Source: Antribacter soli
GTDB lineage: Bacteria; Actinomycetota; Actinomycetes; Actinomycetales; Cellulomonadaceae
Length of the DNA stretch: 64,000 nt
Direction of reading: 5' to 3'
Assembly (NCBI RefSeq): GCF_021568775.1
Contig: NZ_JAKGSG010000058.1
Coordinates: forward strand, 1-64,000
The position numbers and the translations under genes are program-made. Position 1 is the stretch's first letter. Each line of letters starts with the position of its first letter. Shown here in pieces: positions 9,430 to 19,000 of the stretch. The notes below the pieces were generated by a model. That model saw only the letters and a program-made list of their open reading frames with translations. It was not told the origin of the DNA and made no database searches.

Positions 9430-11856
9430 GTGACCACTTCCGACCCGTTCGCCGACCTCCCTTTCGCCATGGAGGAGCCCCAGGACGAGCCCGGCTTCGA
9501 GCCGGTGCCCGAAGGAGCGCGCCTGCCGCAGCTCGTCGCGCCCGGCGCGCCGGCCGGGTCCGATGCCCCGGCCGGCGCCGGCCGGGATCCGCGGGCCGCG
9601 AAGCTCGCGATGCTGCGCGGGCTGCTCGACGGCGCGGGACACGGCGGGGCGACGCTGCGGGACGAGGCCGAGGTCGCACTGCGGGAGCTGGTGGGGCGGG
9701 ACACCGCCGTCCTGCGCGAGGACCAGTGGCGCGCCATCGAGGCGCTCACCGCGTTCCGCCGCCGTGCGCTCGTGGTGCAGCGCACCGGGTGGGGCAAGTC
9801 CGCCGTGTACTTCGTGGCCACGCGGCTCCTTCGGGCACGCGGCGCGGGGCCCACGGTGATCGTGTCCCCGCTGCTGGCCCTCATGCGGGACCAGATCTCG
9901 GCCGCCGCGCGGGCCGGGATCCGCGCCGTGACGATCAACTCGGCGAACGTCACCGAGTGGGCCGAGGTGCACGCCGCGATCGCGCGCGGCGAGGTCGACG
10001 TGCTGTTGTGCTCGCCGGAGAGGCTCAACAACCCGGGCTTCCGCGACGAGGTGCTGCCGCGACTCGCGGCGGACGCCGGCCTGGTCGTCATCGACGAGGC
10101 GCACTGCATCTCGGACTGGGGGCACGACTTCCGGCCCGACTACCGTCGCATCCGGACCCTCCTCGCCGACCTGCCGCCGGGCATCCCGGTGCTGGCGACG
10201 ACCGCGACGGCGAACGCACGGGTGACGGCGGACGTCGCCGAGCAGCTCGGCGTCTCCGGCGGAGCAACTGCCGAGGACGTGCTCGTGCTGCGCGGCGGGC
10301 TGGACCGGGAGTCGCTGCACCTGGCGGTGCTGGACCTGGGCGACCAGCCCACGCGCGTCGCCTGGCTGGCGGAGACGCTGCAGGACGTGGAGGGGTCGGG
10401 CATCGTCTACTGCCTCACGGTCTCCGCGGCGGAGCAGGTGGCCGAGCAGCTCCGCGGGCACGGGCTCGCCGTCTCCGCGTACACGGGCCGCACGGAGCCT
10501 GCCGAGCGCGAGCAGCTCGAGGCGGACCTGAAGGAGAACCGGGTCAAGGCCTTGGTGGCGACGTCCGCGCTCGGAATGGGCTTTGACAAGCCCGACCTCG
10601 CGTTCGTGGTGCACCTCGGGGCGCCCTCGTCCCCGATCGCGTACTACCAGCAGGTGGGCCGTGCGGGCCGTGGCGTCGACCGGGCCGTCGTGGTGCTGCT
10701 GCCGGGTCACGAGGACAAGGCGATCTGGGACTGGTTCGGCGAGCAGGCGTTCCCCGCCGAGGGGCAGGTGCGGGCCACGCTCGCCGCGCTGACCGAGGTC
10801 GGCAAGCCGTTGTCGACCGCGGCGCTCGAGACGCACGTGGACCTGCGCCGCTCCCGCCTCGAGACGATGCTCAAGGTGCTCGACGTCGACGGGGCGGTCC
10901 GCCGCGTGCAGGGCGGCTGGGAAGCCACGGGCCGGCCGTGGTCCTACGACGCCGACCGGTATGCCCGCGTCGCCGAGACCCGCGCGGCCGAGCAGCAGGC
11001 GATGGTGAACTACGTCGCCGATCCGGGCTGCCGCATGGCCTTCCTGCGCGCTCAGCTCGACGACCCGGAGCTGGAGCCCGGCTGGGAGTGCGGGCGCTGC
11101 GACCGCTGCGGCGGCGTCGACCTGCCCGAGGCGCCCGACGCCGAGGCGATCGCCGAGGCCCGGGCCGAGATGGACCGGCCGGGCGTCGAGATCGAGGCGC
11201 GACGCATGTGGCCCACGGGGCTCGCCACGCTCGGCCTCGACCTGCGCGGGCGTATCCCGGCCGAGGAGCAGGCCGAGCCCGGCCGGGCCGTGGCGCGTCT
11301 TGACGGGCTCGGCTGGTCCGGCCCGCTGCGCGACCTGTTCGCCCCCACCACGCCCGACGGTGAGCTGCCCGTGCCGTTGCGCCGCGCCGCTGCGCGCGTG
11401 CTCGACGAGTGGGCGGCGCTGCGGGAGGCTCCCGAGATCCCGGCGGTCGTGGACGGCGGGGGCGGTGCCGATGCGGACGGTGGGGCGCCCGAGCCCGGGC
11501 GGCTGCTGGTTCAGGGCGTCGTGGCCGTGCGCTCTGTGACGCGGCCGCAGCTCACGTTCCACCTGGCGTCCGGCCTGGCGAGGTACCTGGGCGTGCCGCT
11601 GATCGGCGCGATCGGACCGGTGCCGGGCCAGGAGCAGCCAGGGCGGCACGACGTGAACTCCGCGATGCGGCTCGCGGGCGTGACCCGCCGGCTGCAGCTG
11701 GAGCTCGGCGAGGGCGCGCTGCGCGGGCTGCCGGGACGGGCCGTGCTGCTCGTGGACGACTACACCGACTCCGGCTGGACCGTTACGGTCGCGTCCCGCC
11801 TGCTGCGCCAGGCCGGTGCGACTGCGGTGCACCCGTTCGTGCTGGGGGTGCGGTAG
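9430..11856 (+). CDS. recQ: RecQ-type DNA helicase with C-terminal phosphoribosyltransferase-like domain
   Basis: Superfamily 2 ATP-dependent 3'-5' helicase. Helicase motifs: Walker A RTGWGKS (118-124), DEAH box (222-225), motif III ATTATAN and motif VI QQVGRAGRG. A RecQ-type zinc site follows with Cys534, Cys554, Cys557 and Cys560. After it comes a roughly 200-residue tail ending in VLLVDDYTDSGWTV (Asp776-Asp777), which has the shape of a PRPP-binding loop of type I phosphoribosyltransferases. No HRDC domain is seen. The GTG at 9430 fits a leaderless promoter. The fusion is known in actinobacteria, but the role of the tail is not established. 808 residues. Confidence 0.92.
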   Translation: MTTSDPFADLPFAMEEPQDEPGFEPVPEGARLPQLVAPGAPAGSDAPAGAGRDPRAAKLAMLRGLLDGAGHGGATLRDEAEVALRELVGRDTAVLREDQWRAIEALTAFRRRALVVQRTGWGKSAVYFVATRLLRARGAGPTVIVSPLLALMRDQISAAARAGIRAVTINSANVTEWAEVHAAIARGEVDVLLCSPERLNNPGFRDEVLPRLAADAGLVVIDEAHCISDWGHDFRPDYRRIRTLLADLPPGIPVLATTATANARVTADVAEQLGVSGGATAEDVLVLRGGLDRESLHLAVLDLGDQPTRVAWLAETLQDVEGSGIVYCLTVSAAEQVAEQLRGHGLAVSAYTGRTEPAEREQLEADLKENRVKALVATSALGMGFDKPDLAFVVHLGAPSSPIAYYQQVGRAGRGVDRAVVVLLPGHEDKAIWDWFGEQAFPAEGQVRATLAALTEVGKPLSTAALETHVDLRRSRLETMLKVLDVDGAVRRVQGGWEATGRPWSYDADRYARVAETRAAEQQAMVNYVADPGCRMAFLRAQLDDPELEPGWECGRCDRCGGVDLPEAPDAEAIAEARAEMDRPGVEIEARRMWPTGLATLGLDLRGRIPAEEQAEPGRAVARLDGLGWSGPLRDLFAPTTPDGELPVPLRRAAARVLDEWAALREAPEIPAVVDGGGGADADGGAPEPGRLLVQGVVAVRSVTRPQLTFHLASGLARYLGVPLIGAIGPVPGQEQPGRHDVNSAMRLAGVTRRLQLELGEGALRGLPGRAVLLVDDYTDSGWTVTVASRLLRQAGATAVHPFVLGVR

Positions 11857-11951
11857 CGGGCGGAGCAGCGGTCGTCGTCACCGACCGGGCGGGCGTCGCC
11901 GACGGCGTGCCTCGCGGCCGGTGGGCGCACCGACCGGCAAGCGTCGCAGCC

Positions 11952-11977
11952 AGCGACGCGAGCGACGCGAGCGACGC
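11952..11977. repeat. Short tandem repeat, 9-nt unit
   Basis: The unit AGCGACGCG occurs almost three times in a row in the recQ-arsR gap, just upstream of the arsR promoter region. It could be a length-variable tract. No function is visible. Confidence 0.7.
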
Positions 11978-12001
11978 CCCCGGTGGATTCACTCTCGCTT
12001 A

Positions 12002-12023
12002 TATACGCGCATAGCGATACAGT
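12002..12023 (+). promoter_or_regulatory. Promoter and candidate operator of the ArsR gene
   Basis: TATACGCGCATA (12002-12013) is a 12-bp dyad with 10 of 12 bases symmetric, in an otherwise GC-rich region. It directly precedes -10 box TACAGT (12018-12023), which lies 7 nt before the GTG at 12031. The position suits autorepression by the ArsR protein. Confidence 0.5.
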
Positions 12024-12030
12024 CGCTTCC

Positions 12031-12390
12031 GTGAGCCTCTCCGCCGCCCGCACGCTCGACGCGCTCGGCGACCCCGTCCGGCGCCGGGTCGTCGAGCTCC
12101 TCGCCGACGGCCCCCGGCCCGCGGGCGAGATCGTGGAGGCGCTCCGGGACGAGCGGGGGCTCTCCCAGCCCGGCACCTCCCGCCACCTGCGGGTGCTGCG
12201 GGAGGCCGGTCTCGTCACGAGCACGGCCGACGCGCAGCGGCGCGTCTACTCCCTCGCGCCCGGCGCCCTGCGCGACGCCCAGGACTGGCTCGATCAGGTG
12301 TCGGCCTTCTGGACGCAGCGGCTCGACGCCCTCGGCACGGAGGTCGCCCGCGGCAGGCGCGGGCGGCAGGACATCCAGGAGGCACCATGA
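12031..12390 (+). CDS. ArsR-family winged-helix repressor
   Basis: 119-residue helix-turn-helix regulator. LDALGDPVRRRVVELLADGP, LSQPGTSRHLRVLREAGLV and the wing around AQRRVYSL are the typical ArsR elements. There is no metal-binding Cys cluster, so it is probably not a metal sensor. It belongs to the subgroup paired with SRPBCC/AHSA1 proteins. The GTG at 12031 was chosen because a leaderless promoter and a dyad sit right upstream. The stop overlaps the SRPBCC gene start (ATGA), indicating one operon. Confidence 0.88.
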   Translation: MSLSAARTLDALGDPVRRRVVELLADGPRPAGEIVEALRDERGLSQPGTSRHLRVLREAGLVTSTADAQRRVYSLAPGALRDAQDWLDQVSAFWTQRLDALGTEVARGRRGRQDIQEAP

Positions 12391-13031
12391 CCGGCACACC
12401 GAACCTCGGCGTCCTGCGCCGCCTCGGAGTCACCCCGGCCGGAGCGCCGGCCGGAGCATCCGACGGTGGCACCGCGCCGCGCGGGGCGTCCGACGGTGGC
12501 GCTGCGCCGCACGCCGTGCGCTTCGAGCGCACGTACCCCACCTCGGCGGCCGACCTCTGGGACGCCCTCACGACCCCCGAGCGGGTCGGCCGCTGGCTCG
12601 GCACGCTCACCGGCGACCTGCGCGCCGGCGGCGACTTCCACCTCGACATGTCGGACGCGAGCAACGGCTCCGAGGGCGACGCAGCCGGCACCTCAGCCGG
12701 CCCCTCGGCGGCCGACCAGACCGCGGACGAGGACGCACGCAACTGGGGCCGCGTCCTGGAGTGCGAACCGGGGCGGCGGCTTCTGCTGACCTGGGAGGCC
12801 ACGGGGCAGGCGACGTCGCAGGTCGAGGTGACCACGTCCGCCGTCGGGCAGCGGGCGCTGCTGACCCTCGAGCACCGCGGCCTGCCTGAGGCCTCGGCGC
12901 GCGGCTACGGAGCGGGCTGGCACGACTTCCTCGACCGCCTCGAGGGCGACCTGACCGGGCGGCCGCAGGCTGACTGGGCCACCGAGTTCGCGCGCTACCT
13001 CGCGGTCTACCGCGGCCTGCCGGTCGACTGA
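12387..13031 (+). CDS. SRPBCC (AHSA1-like) domain protein
   Basis: 214-residue protein of the START/SRPBCC fold (AHSA1 subgroup): FERTYPTSAADLWDALTTPERVGRWLG at 40-70, then the beta-strand region RLLLTWEA and C-terminal GWHDFLDRLEGDL. The N-terminal 40 residues hold a low-complexity repeat, two copies of a GASDGG(T/A)AP unit. Such proteins are hydrophobic-ligand binders of mostly unknown role, often encoded with ArsR regulators as here. Its stop codon lies inside the start of a dispersed repeat element. Confidence 0.85.
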   Translation: MTGTPNLGVLRRLGVTPAGAPAGASDGGTAPRGASDGGAAPHAVRFERTYPTSAADLWDALTTPERVGRWLGTLTGDLRAGGDFHLDMSDASNGSEGDAAGTSAGPSAADQTADEDARNWGRVLECEPGRRLLLTWEATGQATSQVEVTTSAVGQRALLTLEHRGLPEASARGYGAGWHDFLDRLEGDLTGRPQADWATEFARYLAVYRGLPVD

Positions 13032-13124
13032 GCCGTAGGTGCAGCGCAGGGTGGGGGCCGAGGAACGAGGCACCCGCCCGGAGCGGAACCGCAGGCTCAG
13101 GCGAACAAGGAAGTCGCCTGAGCC
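13028..13124 (+). repeat. Dispersed repeat element, copy A
   Basis: A 97-bp element that begins CTGAGCC, overlapping the stop codon of the SRPBCC gene, and ends GCCTGAG. Its inverse at 59985-60080 is identical except for about 6 positions. Related, more diverged copies lie at 60552-60627 and 60498-60533. It contains no ORF of note. It could be a REP-like element or a transcription terminator carried between genes. Confidence 0.8.
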
Positions 13125-13169
13125 GCCGACGCCGGACGGCCCGCACCGCCCGCGCGGGGCGGGCGGACC

Positions 13170-13175
13170 TAGACT
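13170..13175 (+). promoter_or_regulatory. -10 box of the PPOX gene (leaderless)
   Basis: TAGACT lies 8 nt before the GTG at 13184. Confidence 0.5.
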
Positions 13176-13183
13176 CGGTCCTC

Positions 13184-13585
13184 GTGATCCGCCTGAACCC
13201 CGAGCAGCTCGTCTTCGTGACCGAGCGCCACCTCGCCACCCTCACCACGCTGCGCGAGGACGGGTCGCCGCACGTGGTGCCGGTGGCGTTCACGTGGGAC
13301 TCCGAGCAGGGCATCGTGCGGATCACGACGAACCGCGACTCCGTCAAGGCGCGCAACGCGATCTCGCGCGTCGGCGTACCGGCACGCGCGGCCCTGTGCC
13401 AGGTCGAGGGCGGCCGCTGGATCACGATCGAGGGCACGATCGAGGTCGTCGACGATCCCGCGGAGGTCGCCGTCGCCGTCGAGCGCTATGCCCGGCGGTA
13501 CCGGCCGCTGCCAGAGAACCCGCAGCGCGTGGTGCTCCGCCTCACGCCCGACCGGGTCATGGCGTCGACGTACATGTCGTCCTGA
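13184..13585 (+). CDS. PPOX-class flavin/F420-dependent protein
   Basis: 133-residue split-barrel protein of the pyridoxamine-phosphate-oxidase-like fold (LATLTTLREDGSPHVVPVAFTW, then RITTNRDSVKARNAI and ALCQVEGGRWITIEGT). In actinobacteria this short form commonly binds F420 or FMN and reduces small molecules. The exact cofactor cannot be read from the sequence. The GTG at 13184 fits a leaderless promoter. Convergent with the S4 gene 36 bases downstream. Confidence 0.85.
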   Translation: MIRLNPEQLVFVTERHLATLTTLREDGSPHVVPVAFTWDSEQGIVRITTNRDSVKARNAISRVGVPARAALCQVEGGRWITIEGTIEVVDDPAEVAVAVERYARRYRPLPENPQRVVLRLTPDRVMASTYMSS

Positions 13586-13621
13586 CCCGTTCCCGCGGGC
13601 CTGCTGCGACCGGCTCAGGGG

Positions 13622-13852
13622 TCAGGCGACGACGGCGCGCTGGTCGCCCTGCGGCGTCGCGACCGCCACGAGGTCGCCCTTTACGAGCTGGCGCCCGCGA
13701 CGCGTCTCGACCTCGCCGTTAACCCGCACCTCGCCGTCGGCGACGAGGTCGCGAGCCTGGGTGCCGGACTCCGCGAGGTCGGCGAGCTTGAGGAACTGGC
13801 CGAGCCGGATCACGTCGTCACGGATCGGTACGGGGACGGGCTGCTGGGACAT
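13622..13852 (-). CDS. Small S4 RNA-binding domain protein
   Basis: 76-residue protein that is essentially one S4 domain (IRLGQFLKLADLAESGTQAR, then VNGEVETRRGRQL). It matches the YbcJ/RqcP-like small RNA-binding family. Start ATG at 13852 (MSQQPVPVP). The in-frame upstream start at 13870 is less likely. Probable role in binding structured RNA such as rRNA; the target is unknown. Divergent from hisD. Confidence 0.85.
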   Translation of the reverse strand: MSQQPVPVPIRDDVIRLGQFLKLADLAESGTQARDLVADGEVRVNGEVETRRGRQLVKGDLVAVATPQGDQRAVVA

Positions 13853-13965
13853 GCCCCCATTGTCCCGCACCCCGTGGGGGGCGTCGGGTGCCCGGCGCGC
13901 GGACCGCCGTCGTCCGTCGAGCCCGGTGCTGTGAGACGCGACCCGCCTCGCGCCGGAGCCGGAAA

Positions 13966-13971
13966 TAGACT
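13966..13971 (+). promoter_or_regulatory. -10 box of hisD (leaderless)
   Basis: TAGACT lies 6 nt before the hisD GTG at 13978, the same arrangement as for hisC. Confidence 0.6.
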
Positions 13972-13977
13972 GGCGGG

Positions 13978-15303
13978 GTGATCCAGCGCATCGACCTCCG
14001 TGGCCGCCGCCTGACCAGGCGCGACCTGCTCGCCGTCCTCCCGCGCGCCGAGGTGGGCGTGGACGACGCGGTGCGGGCCGTCGAGCCGATCCTGCGCGAG
14101 GTGCGCACGGGCGGCGCCGCGGCTCTGCGCGCCATCGCGGAGCGCTTCGACGGCGTGCGCCCCGAGCACCTGCGCGTGCCGGCCGTGGCCCTCGCAGACG
14201 CCTTGGCCGACCTCGACCCCGCCGTGCGGGCGGGCCTCGAGGAGGCGATCCGCCGGGTCCGCACGGTGCACGCCGCCCAGGTCCCGGCGGACCACGTCAC
14301 CGAGCTCGCGCCGGGCGCCGTCGTCGGCCAGCGCTGGATCCCGGTACAGCGCGTCGGACTGTACGCACCGGGTGGCCTGGCGGTGTACCCCTCGTCGGTG
14401 ATCATGAACGTCGTCGCCGCGCAGGAGGCGGGTGTGCCCGAGCTCGCCGTCGCGTCGCCGCCGCAGAAGGACAACGGCGGCCTGCCGCACCCGACGATCC
14501 TCGCGGCGTGCGAGCTGCTCGGCGTGGCCGAGGTGTACGCCGTCGGCGGGGCGCAGGCCATCGCGATGTTCGCGTACGGGGCCGAGGGCAGCGAGCCGCA
14601 GGACGGCGAGGTGCTGTGCGAGCCGGTGGACGTCGTCACCGGGCCGGGCAACGTGTACGTCGCCGCCGCCAAGCGCCTCGTGCGCGGCACGGTCGGCATC
14701 GACGCCGAGGCCGGGCCTACCGAGATCGCCGTGCTCGCTGACGCCACCGCCGACCCGGGGCACGTCGCCCTCGACCTCATCAGCCAGGCCGAGCACGACA
14801 CGATGGCCGCGTCCGTGCTGGTGACGCCATCTGTCGAGCTCGCGAACGCGGTCGAGGCGCGGGCCATGGACCTCGCTTCCGGGACCAAGCACGCAGCCCG
14901 CGTCGCGCAGGCGCTCGACGGCCCGCAGTCGGCGATCGTGCTGGTCGACGACATCGAGGCGGGCCTCGTGGTCGTCGACGCCTACGGCGCGGAGCACCTC
15001 GAGGTGCAGACCGAGGACGCTGCGGGCGTGGCCGCCCGGGTGCGCAGCGCGGGCGCGATCTTCGTGGGCCCGTGGTCGCCGGTCTCGCTCGGCGACTACA
15101 TGGCGGGTTCCAACCACGTCCTGCCCACCGGCGGCTCTGCCCACTTCGCGAGCGGGCTCGGCGTGCACAGCTTCCTCCGGTCCGTGCAGGTCATCGACTA
15201 CACGCGCGAGGCCCTCGGCGAGCTCGCCGACCGCATCGTCGCCGTCGCCAACGACGAGGACCTGCCCGCGCACGGCGAGGCGGTGCGCGGCCGGTTCCAC
15301 TGA
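13978..15303 (+). CDS. hisD: Histidinol dehydrogenase HisD
   Basis: NAD- and zinc-dependent enzyme for the last two steps of histidine synthesis. 441 residues with the family signature ([19 protein letters not shown], then [10 protein letters not shown]), the zinc/catalytic region [14 protein letters not shown], and EHLEVQ near the C-terminus. GTG start with TAGACT promoter. It is on the opposite strand from hisC-hisB-hisH-hisA and 4.7 kb away, with recQ and four small genes between. In many actinobacteria hisD directly precedes hisC. Confidence 0.97.
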   Translation: MIQRIDLRGRRLTRRDLLAVLPRAEVGVDDAVRAVEPILREVRTGGAAALRAIAERFDGVRPEHLRVPAVALADALADLDPAVRAGLEEAIRRVRTVHAAQVPADHVTELAPGAVVGQRWIPVQRVGLYAPGGLAVYPSSVIMNVVAAQEAGVPELAVASPPQKDNGGLPHPTILAACELLGVAEVYAVGGAQAIAMFAYGAEGSEPQDGEVLCEPVDVVTGPGNVYVAAAKRLVRGTVGIDAEAGPTEIAVLADATADPGHVALDLISQAEHDTMAASVLVTPSVELANAVEARAMDLASGTKHAARVAQALDGPQSAIVLVDDIEAGLVVVDAYGAEHLEVQTEDAAGVAARVRSAGAIFVGPWSPVSLGDYMAGSNHVLPTGGSAHFASGLGVHSFLRSVQVIDYTREALGELADRIVAVANDEDLPAHGEAVRGRFH

Positions 15304-15318
15304 TCGGCGCTGTGGAGC

Positions 15319-15344
15319 GCGGGCATCCGGTGCCGGATGCCCGC
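15319..15344. terminator. Terminator between convergent hisD and NUDIX genes
   Basis: Perfect 12-bp inverted repeat GCGGGCATCCGG / CCGGATGCCCGC with only 2 bases between arms, 15 bases after the hisD stop. Likely bidirectional. Confidence 0.75.
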
Positions 15345-15373
15345 CACCGGGACCCCGGACCCCGGACAACGGG

Positions 15374-16027
15374 TCAGAAGCCGAACGTCATCACCGGCGG
15401 GACGTGGCCGTCGTGGATCGCGCGCAGGACCGCCAGCTCGTGCGGCACTATCGGGTCGGGCAGGGCGACGAACGAGAACCAGCGCAGGTCGGCCGCCTTG
15501 TCCGCCTCCTGCAGCACGGGCGTGCCCGACCAGCGGGTGGTCTCGAAGAAGAAGTCGACGCGCTGCTCGATCGCCGGCCCGCCCCGCTCGCCCCGGTGCA
15601 TCGCGGTGAGCGGCACCAGGTCCGCCGGGTCGACCTCGATCCCCAGCTCCTCGCGCACCTCCCGGACCGCCGCCTCGAGCACGGACTCGTCGCGCTCGAC
15701 GTGTCCGGCCGCCGCGGCTGCCCAGTGCCCGTCGCGGTAGCCCGTGTTCTGCCGGAGCTGCAGCAGCACCTGAGGCACGCCTCCCGAAGGGTCCAGGCCG
15801 GACGACGCGGGGCGGAAGCCGGAAGGACTCGGCCCCTCGCGACGGAGCAGGACGTATACGGCCGGAACCACGCGGAAGCGAATGTCGGCGGACGTGTCGC
15901 GCGCCTCCTGGCCGGGAGCCGCCTCGGACTCCTGACCGGGAGCCGTCCCGGACTCCTGACCGGGTGCCGCCTCCTGGCCCTCAACGCCGACGACGGCGGC
16001 CGCGCCCGCCTCCGTGCCGCCGATCAC
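15374..16027 (-). CDS. NUDIX hydrolase
   Basis: 217-residue protein with a complete Nudix box, GHVERDESVLEAAV-REVREELG, near residues 115-136. This is the Mg-binding helix that cleaves nucleoside diphosphates linked to another group. The substrate cannot be assigned. An N-terminal tail (about 1-40) contains an imperfect tandem APGQES repeat and is probably disordered. The GTG start overlaps the dnaE stop (GTGA), so it is coupled to dnaE. Housecleaning of oxidised nucleotides is plausible but inferred from context only. Confidence 0.88.
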   Translation of the reverse strand: MIGGTEAGAAAVVGVEGQEAAPGQESGTAPGQESEAAPGQEARDTSADIRFRVVPAVYVLLRREGPSPSGFRPASSGLDPSGGVPQVLLQLRQNTGYRDGHWAAAAAGHVERDESVLEAAVREVREELGIEVDPADLVPLTAMHRGERGGPAIEQRVDFFFETTRWSGTPVLQEADKAADLRWFSFVALPDPIVPHELAVLRAIHDGHVPPVMTFGF

Positions 16028-19000
16028 GACAGGCAGTTCTGGCCGAGCAGCGCCTTGAGGTCTCCGAAGAGCGCGGGCGTCTTGTCCACCCGCAGCGTGT
16101 CCGCGGCCCGGACCACCGTCCGCTTCCCCGGCTCGGCGACCGCAACGTGCACCTCTGCCGAGCCCGGGTGGGTGGCGAGCACCTCGCGCAGCCGCACCAT
16201 CACGGGCTCGACGCACCGCGTGTGCGGCACGGTCACGGCCAGCGGCGAGTCGGCCACCGTCGTCACGTCGGGCAGCGCGACCTCCATGGCCTGCAGCTGC
16301 ATCGTCTCGTCGCGGCGGCGCACCTTGCCACGTAGCACCACGACCTGGTCCTCGGCGAGGACCGTCGAGTAGGCCAGGTAGGTCTCGCCGAAGAACATGA
16401 CCTCGACCGCGCCCTCCAGGTCCTCGATCGTCACCGCGGCCCAGGGGTTGCCGTTCTTGCTCATCTTGCGCTGGACGGACGTGAGCAGGCCGGCGACGGT
16501 CACCACCGAGTTGTCCGGCCTGTGCTCGTCCGCCATGAGGGCCGCGATCGACGTGTCCGCGGCGCGGGACAGCACGTGCTCCAGGCCGGACAGCGGGTGG
16601 TCCGAGACGTAGAGGCCGAGCATCTCGCGCTCGAACGCCAGCTTCTGCTTCTTGTCCCAGTCCGGCAGCTCCGGCACGTCGATCGAGAAGCCGAGCCCGG
16701 GTTCGTCGTCGCCCCCGCCGAAGTCGGCGAACAGGTCGAACTGGCCCTCCGCCTCCTTGCGCTTGACGCTGATCACCGCGTCGACCGCCTGCTCGTGGAT
16801 GACGAGGAGCGACCGGCGCGTGTGGCCGAGCGAGTCGAACGCGCCCGCCTTGATCAGGGACTCGATGGTCCGCTTGTTGCAGACCACCGCGGGAACCTTG
16901 TCGAGGAAGTCCTGGAATGACGTGAAGTCGCCCTTCTCCTCGCGGCTCGCCACGATCGCGTCCACGACGTTGCGTCCCACGTTCCGCACGGCGGTCAGGC
17001 CGAAGCGGATGTCCTTCCCCACGGCCGTGAAGTTGGCCGACGACGAGTTCACGTCCGGCGGGAGCACCGTGATGCCCATGCGGCGGCACTCGTTGAGGTA
17101 GAGGGCCGACTTGTCCTTGTCGTCCCGCACGCTCGTGAGGAGGCCGGCCATGTACTCGCCCGGGTAGTGCGCCTTGAGGTACGCGGTCCAGTAGGACACG
17201 AGGCCGTAGGCGGCGGTGTGCGCCTTGTTGAACGCGTAGTCCGCGAACGACTCGAGGACGTTCCACAGCTGGCGCTGGGCCTCCTTGGAGAAGCCCCGCT
17301 CCGTCATGCCGCCGAAGAAGATCTCCTGCTGCTTGTCCAGCTCGGACTTCTTCTTCTTGCCCATGGCGCGGCGCAGCAGGTCGGCCTGGCCGAGCGTGTA
17401 TCCGGCGACCCGCTGAGCCGTGGCCATGACCTGCTCCTGGTACACGATGAGGCCGTACGTCGTGTCCAGGATGTCCGCCAGCGGCTCGGCGAGCTCCGGG
17501 TGGATCGGGGTGTTCTCCTGCTGGCCGTTCTTGCGCAGCGCGTAGTTCGTGTGCGAGTTCACGCCCATCGGACCCGGGCGGTACAGCGCCAGGACGGCGG
17601 AGATGTCCTCGAAGTTGTCAGGCTTCATGAGCCGCAGCAGGGACCGCATGGGGCCGCCGTCGAGCTGGAACACGCCGAGGGTGTCACCGCGGGCGAGCAG
17701 TTGGTACGTCTCGACGTCGTCCAGGGCGAGCGCCTCGAGGTCGAGCGGCGTCTTGCCGTTCATCACGATGTTCTCGAGCGCGTCGTCGAGGATCGTGAGG
17801 TTGCGCAACCCCAGGAAGTCCATCTTGATGAGGCCGAGGCCCTCGGACGTGGGGTAGTCGAACTGCGTGATCACCGCGCCGTCCTGCGGGCGCCGCATGA
17901 TGGGGATGATGTCGATCAGCGGGTCGCTCGACATGATGACGCCGGCGGCGTGCACGCCCCACTGGCGCTTCAGGCCCTCGATACCGCGGGCCAGCTCGAC
18001 GACCCGCTGCGCCTCCGGGTCGGTGTTGTGGACCTGCCGGAACTCCTCGGCCTCGTTGTACCGCTTGTCCTCAGGGTTGAAGATCCCGCCGAGCGAGATG
18101 TCCTTGCCCATGATGGCCGGCGGCATCGCCTTGGTGAGCTTCTCGCCCATCGCGTACGGCATCCCGAGCAGGCGCGCGGAGTCCTTCAGGGCCTGCTTGG
18201 CCTTGATGGTCCCGTAGGTCACGATCTGCGCGACGCGGTCCTCGCCGTACTTCTCGGTGACGTACCTGATGACCTCCCCGCGCCGGCGCTCGTCGAAGTC
18301 GACGTCGAAGTCGGGCATCGACACGCGGTCAGGGTTGAGGAACCGCTCGAAGATCAGGCCGTGCGGGATCGGGTCCAGGTCGGTGATCCGCATCGCGTAC
18401 GCGGCCATGGACCCGGCGCCGGACCCACGCCCGGGCCCCACGCGGATCCCGTTGTCCTTGGCCCAGTTGATGAAGTCGGCGACCACGAGGAAGTACCCCG
18501 GGAAGCCCATCTGGACGATGATCTGGGTCTCGTAGTTCGCGCGCTCGCGCACCTGGTCGGGGATGCCGCCCGGGTAGCGCGCGTGCAGGCCACGCTCGAC
18601 CTCCTTGACGAACCAGCTGGTCTCGTCCTCGCCCTCGGGGACGGGATACCGCGGCATGTAGTTCGCGGAGGTGTTGAACTCCACCTCGCACTGCTCGGCG
18701 ATGAGGAGCGTGTTGTCGCACGCCTCCGGAAGCTCCGCGAACACCCGGCGCATCTCTTCGGCCGACTTGACGTAATAACCGGTTCCGTCGAACTTGAACC
18801 GGTCCGGGTCGTCCAATGTCGAGCCCGAGTTGATCGCCAGCAGGGCCTCCTGCGACGACGCGTCCTCCTCGCGCACGTAGTGCAGGTCGTTCGTCGCCAC
18901 CAGCGGCGCGCCGATCGTCTTCGAGAGCTCCAGGAGCTGCTTGGTCACCCGGGTCTCGATGTCGAGCCCGTGATCCATCAGCTCGATGTAGAAGTACTCC

